Source: an uncultured Clostridia bacterium
GTDB taxonomy: Bacteria > Bacillota > Clostridia > Oscillospirales > Acutalibacteraceae
Direction of reading: 5' to 3'
DNA length: 33,561 nt
NCBI GenBank assembly: GCA_947589365.1
Contig: CANQAJ010000014.1
Location: forward strand, 1 to 33,561
Translations under genes and position numbers: made by a program
The notes under the pieces: model-generated
What the model saw: only the letters and a program-made list of their open reading frames with translations
The model's database searches: none
What the model was told of the DNA's origin: nothing
Part shown: positions 1 through 7,774 of the stretch, in pieces
Layout of the letters: every line of letters starts with the position of its first letter
Position numbering within the stretch: position 1 is the first letter of the stretch

Positions 1-221
1 GAATTATACTTTTTTGTAGAAACTCCGTCAATAACGAGATCACCGCTGTCATAGCTGTCAAGACCGCCTATGATATTGAGCAGTGTAGTTTTGCCCGAGC
101 CGCTTGGACCAAGCACCGAGATAAATTCATTATCCCTGAGATTAAGTGATACATTGTTGAGGGCAGTTTGTTCAAGCTCGCCCACACGATATTTTTTTGT
201 AATGTTTTTAATTTGCAGCAT
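1..221 (-). CDS. ABC transporter ATP-binding protein (LolD/MacB-like), C-terminus truncated by window edge
   Basis: Reverse-strand translation MLQIKNITKKYRVGELEQTALNNVSLNLRDNEFISVLGPSGSGKTTLLNIIGGLDSYDSGDLVIDG contains Walker A GPSGSGKT; RBS aggaggt just upstream of the ATG at 221. Confidence 0.9.
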   Translation of the reverse strand, partial: MLQIKNITKKYRVGELEQTALNNVSLNLRDNEFISVLGPSGSGKTTLLNIIGGLDSYDSGDLVIDGVSTKKYN

Positions 222-367
222 AAAATACCTCCTGATAAGCATAAAAACGCAAAATCAAAAATATCCGAGACTGCAAAAGTCTACAGATATTTCTATTTTG
301 CATCTTCATACGGAACATTATACCATATTATTGTTATAAAATCCATTAATATCTACGTCATATTTAT

Positions 368-649
368 CTACCTTACATTCTTATGCTTTATGTAAATTTG
401 TCTTGATTTCCATATAATTCCGGTTACCATGAGTATATCTGCTGCAATGAATAACAAGGCAAGAGGTATATTACCTTCATTGTGGGAAATAACAGTCGCT
501 GCTATAAGCAGTATAACAAAAAATCCACATATACCCAAGAGAAATGCTATGAGTATATATCTGATTATTTTAGGTACTTTATTTGATGATGCACCTTCAA
601 CGCTTCCTTCAATGATCAAGTCAAATAATAATTCCAATAAAAAGCCCAT
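368..649 (-). CDS. small hypothetical membrane protein (about 2 TM helices)
   Basis: 93-aa ORF with two hydrophobic stretches (YILIAFLLGICGFFVILLIAATVI, LALLFIAADILMVTGII) and a basic C-terminus; no homolog recognised. Confidence 0.6.
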   Translation of the reverse strand: MGFLLELLFDLIIEGSVEGASSNKVPKIIRYILIAFLLGICGFFVILLIAATVISHNEGNIPLALLFIAADILMVTGIIWKSRQIYIKHKNVR

Positions 650-773
650 AAAATTACACCCCTGTTAATGAATAGAGTTTTTATATCAATTTTCTTGAGG
701 ATACCAAAATATTAAGTATTGGCTGCAAGTAAAGTCCATATAATTTAAACGACAGATTATCACGGAAAATGAA

Positions 774-971
774 CTATTTTATATCAATATCAAGCGGTTC
801 ATCAAGATGTTCGGATACATATTTGCCGTTTTTCTTTCTCTGACGTACGCACTCGGTGAGTAGATATTCTATTTGCCCGTTAAGAGAGCGGAAGTCATCC
901 TCCGCCCATGAGGAGAGAGCATCATATAATTCTTTTTTAAGTCTGAGCGGAACCTGTTTTTTCTCGCTCAT
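774..971 (-). CDS. Arc/MetJ-type ribbon-helix-helix DNA-binding protein
   Basis: [47 protein letters not shown] matches the Arc-like RHH pattern ([31 protein letters not shown]). ATG at 971 preceded by aaaggac; the ORF-track start at 980 (GTG) sits too close to the RBS. Confidence 0.8.
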   Translation of the reverse strand: MSEKKQVPLRLKKELYDALSSWAEDDFRSLNGQIEYLLTECVRQRKKNGKYVSEHLDEPLDIDIK

Positions 972-1037
972 TTTCCTCACGTCCTTTCTATAAGTCTGTT
1001 GGCAGCTCCTGATGTATAGGAGCTGCCAATAAATAAT

Positions 1038-2084
1038 TTAATACAATGAACCTGAATTTACAACAGGCTGTGCATCGTGGTTTCCGCAAAGTACAACAAG
1101 CAGATTTGAAACCATAGCGGCTTTTCTTTCGTCGTCAAGGTCAACAATTTTATTTTCACTCAAGCTTTGGAGTGCCATTTCAACCATACCCACAGCACCG
1201 TCAACAATAAGCTTTCTTGCATCTACTACAGCCGAAGCCTGTTGTCTTTGCAGCATTGCCGCAGCGATTTCGGGAGCGTATGCAAGATATGTAATTCTTG
1301 CTTCAACGATTTCAAGACCTGCCTCGCCGACCCTTTTCTGAATTTCTTCCTTAATTCTGCCGGCAACGATTTCGCTTGAACCTCTGAGGCTGCCCTCGTC
1401 TGCAATACCATCGCCTGTTGTATCAACATTCGGAGCAACGTCATAGGGGTAAATTCTTACAATTTCCCTGAGTGCGGCATCACATTGGAGAGAAAGAAAT
1501 TCCTTGTAGTTATCAACATTGAAAACAGCTTTGGCGGTATCAACAACTCTCCATATAACAGCAATGCTTATTTCAATCGGATTTCCCAGACAGTCGTTGA
1601 TTTTCTGTTTGTTATTGCTGAGAGTCATCATTTTGAGGGAGATTTTCTTACTTGCAACTGCTTCAGAATTATTTTGAGCAAGGCTGTTTTTATCACGTCC
1701 AACATCATCGCTTTGTCTTAATTTTGTTGAGGCTGCCGGATTAAATGCGGAACAAAAGGGATTGACATAGTAAAAACCATCGTTTTTGAGAGTACCCTTA
1801 TATTTACCGAAAAGTGTAAGTACAACTGCTTCATTCGGATTGATCAGTTTGAAACCTATGCAAAGTATGACATCGACAATGATCATAGCGAAGCTTGCTA
1901 TTGCCATAATGATATATATGAGTTCGGGTTCCGCACCGCTTTCATCGGCTTTTACCATATTTGCGATAGACACAATCAGACCGGCGATAGTGAGTCCCCA
2001 AAGTACCAATACCAACAGCAGCATAGGAATGCCGAGTCTTTTTTTGGTATAAATTTTTTCCGACATATTTTTTTCGTTTTTCAT
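1038..2084 (-). CDS. SPFH/Band-7 domain membrane protein
   Basis: Two N-terminal TM helices, then NPNEAVVLTLFGKYKGTLKNDGFYYVNPF and EIVEARITYLAYAPEIAAAMLQRQQASAVVDARK, typical of stomatin/prohibitin-like SPFH proteins; RBS ggaggt upstream. Confidence 0.9.
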   Translation of the reverse strand: MKNEKNMSEKIYTKKRLGIPMLLLVLVLWGLTIAGLIVSIANMVKADESGAEPELIYIIMAIASFAMIIVDVILCIGFKLINPNEAVVLTLFGKYKGTLKNDGFYYVNPFCSAFNPAASTKLRQSDDVGRDKNSLAQNNSEAVASKKISLKMMTLSNNKQKINDCLGNPIEISIAVIWRVVDTAKAVFNVDNYKEFLSLQCDAALREIVRIYPYDVAPNVDTTGDGIADEGSLRGSSEIVAGRIKEEIQKRVGEAGLEIVEARITYLAYAPEIAAAMLQRQQASAVVDARKLIVDGAVGMVEMALQSLSENKIVDLDDERKAAMVSNLLVVLCGNHDAQPVVNSGSLY

Positions 2085-2218
2085 AATTTTTACCTCCGGA
2101 TTAGAAATTTATACGGAATATTATTTCCATATCTGTATGATATCATATTGATATCAAATTGTCAATAGTTTTTTAAATATTTTATTTTTTAATACAATTT
2201 TCAATTCTATATAAAATA

Positions 2219-2256
2219 GGACTTAGCATTGATTTTGAAAAAACCATACTAAGTCC
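2219..2256 (-). terminator. putative intrinsic terminator downstream of the nifSU transcript and repeat island
   Basis: Minus-strand GGACTTAGTAT ... ATGCTAAGTCC (11-bp stem, one G-U) followed by TATTTTATAT. Confidence 0.5.
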
Positions 2257-2312
2257 CTGATTATGATATAAATAATATTTTACTGTAAAACTGTATTTTC
2301 GCCGTCTGCGGA

Positions 2313-2336
2313 GCGGCGTGCCGCCGCTGTCAATCC
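2313..2336 (+). repeat. left arm of a perfect 24-bp inverted repeat bracketing the intergenic island
   Basis: GCGGCGTGCCGCCGCTGTCAATCC is the exact reverse complement of 3212..3235 (GGATTGACAGCGGCGGCACGCCGC). Confidence 0.9.
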
Positions 2337-2420
2337 GTAATTAGTTTTTTTAGGTAAATTAATCTACAGCTCGACCATAAATTTACTCGATGAACAAGAG
2401 ATGAGTATGTCATTTGTAGT

Positions 2421-2684
2421 TGCGGAGCGGCTCGTGAGAGCCGCTCTCGACACTTTCTGCCGCATTCCGTCAGGCAAACTACCTATCGCGGAAACAGACT
2501 GCCCTCCACAAAAAACAAAGCGAACGCAGTGAGCGACCCCGCGAACATGCCCGCGGGGGTTCCCCCGCCGCCCCTTGCCCGGGCGTGAAGGATTAGAGAT
2601 TTCGCCGTCTGCGGACGGCGACCAAAGGCTCTGCCTTTGGAATCCGCAAGCCTTTTGAAAAAGGCTTGACCTAAAACTGATGTT
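2421..2684 (+). repeat. intergenic direct repeat copy A (multi-hairpin unit)
   Basis: Shares long near-identical blocks with copy B: caggcaaactacctatcgcggaaacagact; cgaacatgcccgcgggggttcccccgccgcc; ccttgcccNggcgtgaaggattagagatttcgccgtctgcggacggcgaccaaaggctctgcctttggaa; gcaagccttttgaaaaaggcttgacctaaaactgatgtt. Confidence 0.9.
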
Positions 2685-2885
2685 TTAATCACAGTAATTC
2701 TCTGCCTGCGGAAAGCCTCGTAAGAGGCTTTCACGACACTTTCTTATTGTTACCGACAGGCAAACTACCTATCGCGGAAACAGACTACCCACCACTATAA
2801 ACAAAGCGAACGCAAGTGAGCGAACCCGCGAACATGCCCGCGGGGGTTCCCCCGCCGCCGAGATTAGTTTGCAAAGGCATTGACA

Positions 2886-2914
2886 AGGGGACGCCCTCTC
2901 GCAGGGCGTCCCCT
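2886..2914. repeat. perfect 12-bp hairpin inside the copy-B insertion
   Basis: AGGGGACGCCCT-CTCGC-AGGGCGTCCCCT. Confidence 0.9.
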
Positions 2915-2917
2915 CTT

Positions 2918-2944
2918 GAAAAACAGTCCACTGGACTGTTTTTC
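2918..2944. repeat. 27-bp palindrome inside the copy-B insertion
   Basis: GAAAAACAGTCCA-C-TGGACTGTTTTTC; core resembles the hairpin at 24212-24233. Confidence 0.9.
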
Positions 2945-3087
2945 AATTCACCCCTTGCCCAGGCGTGAAGGATTAGAGATTTCGCCGTCTGCGGACGGCG
3001 ACCAAAGGCTCTGCCTTTGGAAACTGCAAGCCTTTTGAAAAAGGCTTGACCTAAAACTGATGTTCTGCCCGCCATAACTTTCTTACG

Positions 3088-3145
3088 GCGGAGCGGCTCG
3101 TCAGAGTCGCTCTCGATACTTTCTGCCACACTCCGACAGGCAAAC
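3088..3145 (+). repeat. partial intergenic repeat copy C
   Basis: gcggagcggctcgtcagagtcgctctcgatactttctgccacactccgacaggcaaac aligns with the 5' part of copies A and B. Confidence 0.85.
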
Positions 3146-3211
3146 CAAATGTCGGGACAATTAACTTTTCGGCAATTTAAACCCATGGTGGAGCAACCCC
3201 GGCGAATGCCG

Positions 3212-3235
3212 GGATTGACAGCGGCGGCACGCCGC
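3212..3235 (+). repeat. right arm of the perfect 24-bp inverted repeat
   Basis: Exact reverse complement of 2313..2336. Confidence 0.9.
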
Positions 3236-3255
3236 CGGGGGCACCCCGCCGCCGC

Positions 3256-3684
3256 TTATTCTATGGGGCATTCTTTGCAGTCGTGCAATTCGCCGACAAT
3301 GGGGGTCGGATCAATTCCTTTGCGGGTGTAATAGTCACTAACAGCAGCCTTGATGGCTTGCTCGGCAAGTACGGAACAATGTACTTTTACGGGCGGAAGT
3401 CCGTCAAGTGCCTCCATAACTGCCTTGTTTGTAAGCTTGAGTGCATCATCAATCGAATGTCCTTTGACAAGCTCGGTTGCCATTGAACTTGTGGCAATAG
3501 CGGCACCACAGCCGAATGTCTTAAAGCTTACATCGGTGATAACATCATTATCAACCTTGATGTACATTTTCATAATATCTCCGCACTTGGGATTGCCTAC
3601 CTCGCCGATACCGTCAGCATCCTCCATTTCGCCGACATTTCTTGGGTTTGCAAAATGATCCATAACTTTCTCACTGTATGCCAT
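3256..3684 (-). CDS. nifU: Fe-S cluster assembly scaffold protein NifU/IscU-like
   Basis: MAYSEKVMDHFANPRNVGEM...VGNPKCGDIMKMYIKV...FKTFGCGAAIATSSMATELVKG...PVKVHCSVLAEQAIKAA: three conserved Cys contexts of IscU/NifU. Start taken at the inner Met (3684); the ORF track starts at 3693. Confidence 0.95.
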   Translation of the reverse strand: MAYSEKVMDHFANPRNVGEMEDADGIGEVGNPKCGDIMKMYIKVDNDVITDVSFKTFGCGAAIATSSMATELVKGHSIDDALKLTNKAVMEALDGLPPVKVHCSVLAEQAIKAAVSDYYTRKGIDPTPIVGELHDCKECPIE

Positions 3685-3714
3685 AATAATCACCTTTCAT
3701 ATATATAATATTAA

Positions 3715-4896
3715 TTATTTATCGTTCTTGATAATCTTTTCCCACAACGGTGACATAGACCTAAGCCTGTCAACGATAGGGGGAAGCTCTGCGAGAATAT
3801 AATCTATATCCTCCTCGGTATTTTCTGTACTGAAAGTCATCCTTATTGAGCCGTGGGCAACTTCATGCGGCAGACCTATGGAAAGAAGTACATGACTCGG
3901 GTCAAGTGAACCCGATGTACAGGCTGAACCCGACGAAGCCGCAACACCCTTAAGGTCAAGACTGAGCAAAAGCGATTCTCCCTCTATACCTTGGAAGCAC
4001 ATATTGACATTTCCGGGAAGTCTGTGTACTCTGTCGCCGTTTATTCTCGAACGGTCAATCTTCAGCAGATTATCAATAAGTCTGTCACGCATTTTTTCAA
4101 GACGTTTGTTTCTTTCGTCCATTACTTCAACGGATTCCTTGAGAGCCTCTGCCATTCCGACAACTCCGGCAATATTTTCCGTTCCTGCTCTCAGCCCTCT
4201 TTCCTGAGCACCGCCGTGTACAAGGTTCGGAAGCCTTATGCCTTTGCGTACATATAAAGCACCTACACCCTTAGGTCCGTGGAATTTATGTGACGAAAGC
4301 GAAAGCATATCAACTCCGAGTTCCTTTACATCAACCGGAATAGTGCCGACAGCTTGAACCGCATCCGTATGGAAAACTACTCCATGCTTTTTAGCAATAG
4401 CGGCAAGCTCCTTTATCGGCTGAATAGTACCGATTTCATTATTTGCATACATAATGGTAATAAGAGCCGTATCCTCTCTTATGGCAGCTTCAAGCTCTTC
4501 GGGACGAACAAGACCGTCCTCGTGAACATCAAGGAGAGTTACCTCGAAACCGTGCTTTTCAAGATATTCCAGCGTATGAAGAACAGCATGATGTTCAAAC
4601 TTGCTCGATATTATGTGCTTCTTGCCCTTTCTTTCGCCAAGCTCCGCAGCACCCTTTATTGCCCAGTTATCCGCCTCACTTCCGCCCGAAAGAAAGAAAA
4701 TCTCATTCGGCTGAGCATTAAGACATTTTGCAATATCTTCTCTTGCTTTATCAACTGCCTTTCTTGCTTCAACACCCTCTGTGTAAAGGCTTGAGGGATT
4801 ACCATAAATTTCAGTCATATACGGCTTCATCGCTTCAAATGCCCTTTCACTGAGTCGTGTTGTGGCGGCATTATCGGCATATACTCTTTTTATCAA
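3715..4896 (-). CDS. nifS: cysteine desulfurase, NifS/IscS family
   Basis: [72 protein letters not shown] (PLP Lys), [17 protein letters not shown] (active-site Cys loop). Confidence 0.97.
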   Translation of the reverse strand: MIKRVYADNAATTRLSERAFEAMKPYMTEIYGNPSSLYTEGVEARKAVDKAREDIAKCLNAQPNEIFFLSGGSEADNWAIKGAAELGERKGKKHIISSKFEHHAVLHTLEYLEKHGFEVTLLDVHEDGLVRPEELEAAIREDTALITIMYANNEIGTIQPIKELAAIAKKHGVVFHTDAVQAVGTIPVDVKELGVDMLSLSSHKFHGPKGVGALYVRKGIRLPNLVHGGAQERGLRAGTENIAGVVGMAEALKESVEVMDERNKRLEKMRDRLIDNLLKIDRSRINGDRVHRLPGNVNMCFQGIEGESLLLSLDLKGVAASSGSACTSGSLDPSHVLLSIGLPHEVAHGSIRMTFSTENTEEDIDYILAELPPIVDRLRSMSPLWEKIIKNDK

Positions 4897-5092
4897 AAAA
4901 ATCGACCTCGATTCTGTGTATTATTTCGGGAAATTAAGTAAACAGGATTGTAATATTATTTTTGCTTGATTTTCCCAACACATACATAATACCGCAAAAA
5001 TTCTAATAAATCAATAGTTTTTCATCAATTCATAGTAAATTAGTATGATATATTTTTCGACATCCGATAATTTGTCAGGATTGCACAAAAAA

Positions 5093-5539
5093 TCATATAT
5101 GTTTTTTATATTTTTTTGCCGCCGCAACTGCAAGTCTGTCGCATCGTTCATTTTCGGGATGACCGTTGTGTCCCCTTACCCATATTATTTTCACACTGTG
5201 CTTTTTTATAAGACTGAGAAGTTCTTCCCACAATTCGGGGTTTTTAGCCATAGTCTTATCGGCTTTTATCCAGTTGTTTTTTTGCCACTTTTCAGCCCAT
5301 CCCTTTGTTATAGCATTGCAGACATACTGTGAATCACTCGTAAGCGTGACCTCACACGGTTCCTTAAGTGCCTTCAGACCCTCTATCACGGCAATAAGCT
5401 CCATACGATTATTTGTAGTATCGGGTTCGCCGCCGGAAAGCTCCTTTTCATGTCCCTTATATCTGAGAATTGTTCCCCAGCCTCCGGGACCGGGATTACC
5501 GCTGCAGGCACCGTCTGTAAATAATTCAACCTTTTTCAA
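5093..5539 (-). CDS. rnhA: ribonuclease HI (TTG start)
   Basis: [55 protein letters not shown] ... [20 protein letters not shown]...[21 protein letters not shown] ggaggg upstream of TTG at 5539. Confidence 0.95.
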   Translation of the reverse strand: MKKVELFTDGACSGNPGPGGWGTILRYKGHEKELSGGEPDTTNNRMELIAVIEGLKALKEPCEVTLTSDSQYVCNAITKGWAEKWQKNNWIKADKTMAKNPELWEELLSLIKKHSVKIIWVRGHNGHPENERCDRLAVAAAKKYKKHI

Positions 5540-5665
5540 AACAATCCCTCCGGAATATGTGTGTAGTATGTTAATTATATCCAAAATACCGATAACAATC
5601 AATACCGCTATGCGATAAATTTAACTTTATTTAATTAAATTGTACCCTGTATGGTTAAAATACTA

Positions 5666-5694
5666 TTGACAGATTTAATGAGTAAGAGTAAAAT
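5666..5694 (+). promoter_or_regulatory. sigma-A-type promoter for the rnj-led gene run
   Basis: TTGACA (5666-5671), 17-bp spacer, TAAAAT (5689-5694). Confidence 0.6.
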
Positions 5695-5782
5695 AGACTA
5701 TAACGGTTTTTGTTCGGAAATTTTTTAAAAGCAAAAAAGCTGAATAGGTATTACGGAAAAAAATAATAATGGAGGTAATTTA

Positions 5783-7753
5783 GTGGTATCGGAATTTAAC
5801 AGAAAGAGTGCATCAAGAAACGGAAGGGGAAGGAATGTTTCCAAAATAAATTATTCCGGAAACAAACAGGTACGCAAGAATAACCCTATACCGGAAAAAA
5901 GATCCAATTTGTTTGACAGGATAATGACAAAGCCGAAGCTTACGGATCAGCAGATAGGGGGAAACGAATCTGCATTGAACAGTATGATAAACAAGCCGCT
6001 CCGTCAGACTCAAAAAGGTGATAAGGTCTTTCAGCCGACCTATAATTCAAGAAAAAGTGAGTATCAACCAAGGAATATGAAATATTCAAAAGGTGAGTCA
6101 AGCGTAAAAATTACTTTTTTGGGCGGTCTTAACGAAATAGGAAAAAATATAACACTTTTTGAATGTGAGGACGATATGTTCCTTCTTGACTGCGGTATGG
6201 CGTTTCCGGACGGGGATATGCTCGGAGTTGATCTTGTAATTCCTGATTTTACATATCTTGAAAGAAATAAGGATAAAATCAGGGGTGTAGTGCTGACGCA
6301 CGGACACGAGGATCATATAGGAGCGTTGCCGTATCTTCTCAAAAAAATGAATTTACCCGTTTTCGGAACGTCACTTACGCTCGGACTTGTAGGAAGCAAG
6401 CTTAAGGAGCATAATCTTCAGAGCAAAGCAAAGCTTAATGTTGTAAAGGCGGGGCAAAGGATAAAGCTGGGAAAGTTTTCGATTGAGTTTATTCATGTAA
6501 ACCATTCAATCCCGGATTCTGTGGGTCTTGCAATTCATACAAGTGCGGGTACTATTGTTCATACGGGGGATTTTAAGATCGACTGCACACCCACAACAGG
6601 TGAGATGATAGATCTTTCAAGATTTGCGGAACTCGGAAAGCAGGGAGTGCTTGCACTTATGGCTGATTCCACAAACGCAGAGCGTCCCGGTTATACATCG
6701 ACCGAACAGAAAATCGGACATACCTTCGATATGCTTTTTAAGGAAGCTGAGAATTGCAGGATAATTATAGCGACCTTTGCATCAAATCTCGGCAGAATAC
6801 GTCAGATACTTGATGTTGCACAGAAATACGGAAGAAAGGTTGCTTTCTCCGGAAGAAGTATGATAAATAATATGACGATAGCATCAGAACTCGGGTATAT
6901 AGATGTACCGGACGGTCTTGTTATTGATATTGATATGCTCGGACAATATACAAAGGATCAGATTGTTCTGATAACAACCGGAAGTCAGGGCGAGCCGATG
7001 TCCGCTCTTTCAAGAATGGCTTATTCGGATCATAGGAAGGTTGAGGTAGGACCGGAGGATTATATTATAATTTCTGCCAATCCGATACCGGGAAATGAAA
7101 AAATGGTAAGTACGGTTGTAAATGAGCTTATGAAGCACGGCTGTAAGATTGCATCGGAGTCGATGTATGAGGTTCATGTATCGGGTCATGCGTGTCAGGA
7201 GGAGCTTAAGATAATTCAGGGTCTTACAAAGCCTAAGTACTTTATTCCTGTCCATGGTGAGCAGAAGCACCTTGTAAAGCACGCTAACCTTGCTATGGAA
7301 ATGGGTATTCCGAGGGAAAACATTTTTATAGGTGACATAGGTAATGTAATAGAGCTGAGCAAAAGTTCGATGAAGCAGCTTCCGAGTGTTCCTTCGGGAA
7401 AGGTACTTGTTGACGGTCTTGGTGTGGGTGATGTAGGAAGTATAGTTCTTCGTGACAGAAAGCATCTCGGACAGGACGGACTGATTGTGGTTGTTGTAAC
7501 TCTTGACAGTGCAACAGGACAGGTGTCGGCGGGTCCCGATATAGTATCAAGGGGGTTTGTATATGTCCGTGAAAGCGAGCCGCTCATGGAGGATGCAAGA
7601 GCAGCGGTTCTGAATGCCCTTGATGACTGTGACCGTCAGGGTATTCATGAGTGGAGCGTCATCAAGAACACCATAAAAGACGAGCTTTCAAAGGTATTGT
7701 ATGATAAAACACGCAGAAGTCCTATGATTTTGCCAATCATTATGGAGGTATGA
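5783..7753 (+). CDS. rnj: ribonuclease J with basic N-terminal extension (GTG start)
   Basis: FLGGLNEIGKNITLFECEDDMFLLDCGMAFPDGDMLGVDLVIPDFTYL, LTHGHEDHIGALPYLL, VLALMADSTNAERPG, HVSGHACQEELK, IPVHGEQKHL; RBS ggaggt upstream of GTG. Confidence 0.96.
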   Translation: MVSEFNRKSASRNGRGRNVSKINYSGNKQVRKNNPIPEKRSNLFDRIMTKPKLTDQQIGGNESALNSMINKPLRQTQKGDKVFQPTYNSRKSEYQPRNMKYSKGESSVKITFLGGLNEIGKNITLFECEDDMFLLDCGMAFPDGDMLGVDLVIPDFTYLERNKDKIRGVVLTHGHEDHIGALPYLLKKMNLPVFGTSLTLGLVGSKLKEHNLQSKAKLNVVKAGQRIKLGKFSIEFIHVNHSIPDSVGLAIHTSAGTIVHTGDFKIDCTPTTGEMIDLSRFAELGKQGVLALMADSTNAERPGYTSTEQKIGHTFDMLFKEAENCRIIIATFASNLGRIRQILDVAQKYGRKVAFSGRSMINNMTIASELGYIDVPDGLVIDIDMLGQYTKDQIVLITTGSQGEPMSALSRMAYSDHRKVEVGPEDYIIISANPIPGNEKMVSTVVNELMKHGCKIASESMYEVHVSGHACQEELKIIQGLTKPKYFIPVHGEQKHLVKHANLAMEMGIPRENIFIGDIGNVIELSKSSMKQLPSVPSGKVLVDGLGVGDVGSIVLRDRKHLGQDGLIVVVVTLDSATGQVSAGPDIVSRGFVYVRESEPLMEDARAAVLNALDDCDRQGIHEWSVIKNTIKDELSKVLYDKTRRSPMILPIIMEV

Positions 7754-7774
7754 ATACAGAGGATAATAAAGTAG

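Larger units (their letters stand above)
2707..3064 (+). repeat. intergenic direct repeat copy B, carrying an extra segment of about 93 bp (2860-2952)
   Basis: Collinear with copy A except for the segment gagattag...caattcacc, inserted between the ccgccgcc and ccttgccc blocks. Confidence 0.9.

Noticed and set aside
774-980. Toxin-antitoxin module
   Set aside because: The RHH protein could be an antitoxin, but no small toxin ORF lies adjacent; the neighbour is an SPFH protein.
2483-3186. ORFs of 83 and 133 aa with a shared SVLGQAFFKRLA...KGRAFGRRPQTAKSLILH sequence
   Set aside because: They are translations of the non-coding hairpin repeats; apparent similarity comes from DNA-level duplication, with no RBS or conserved domain.
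2280-3255. CRISPR array
   Set aside because: Repeats are few, long (over 250 bp), unevenly spaced and internally palindromic; no regular short repeats or spacers, and no cas genes.
5045-5618. Plus-strand ORFs (95 and 150 aa) over rnhA
   Set aside because: Antisense to a well-supported RNase HI gene.
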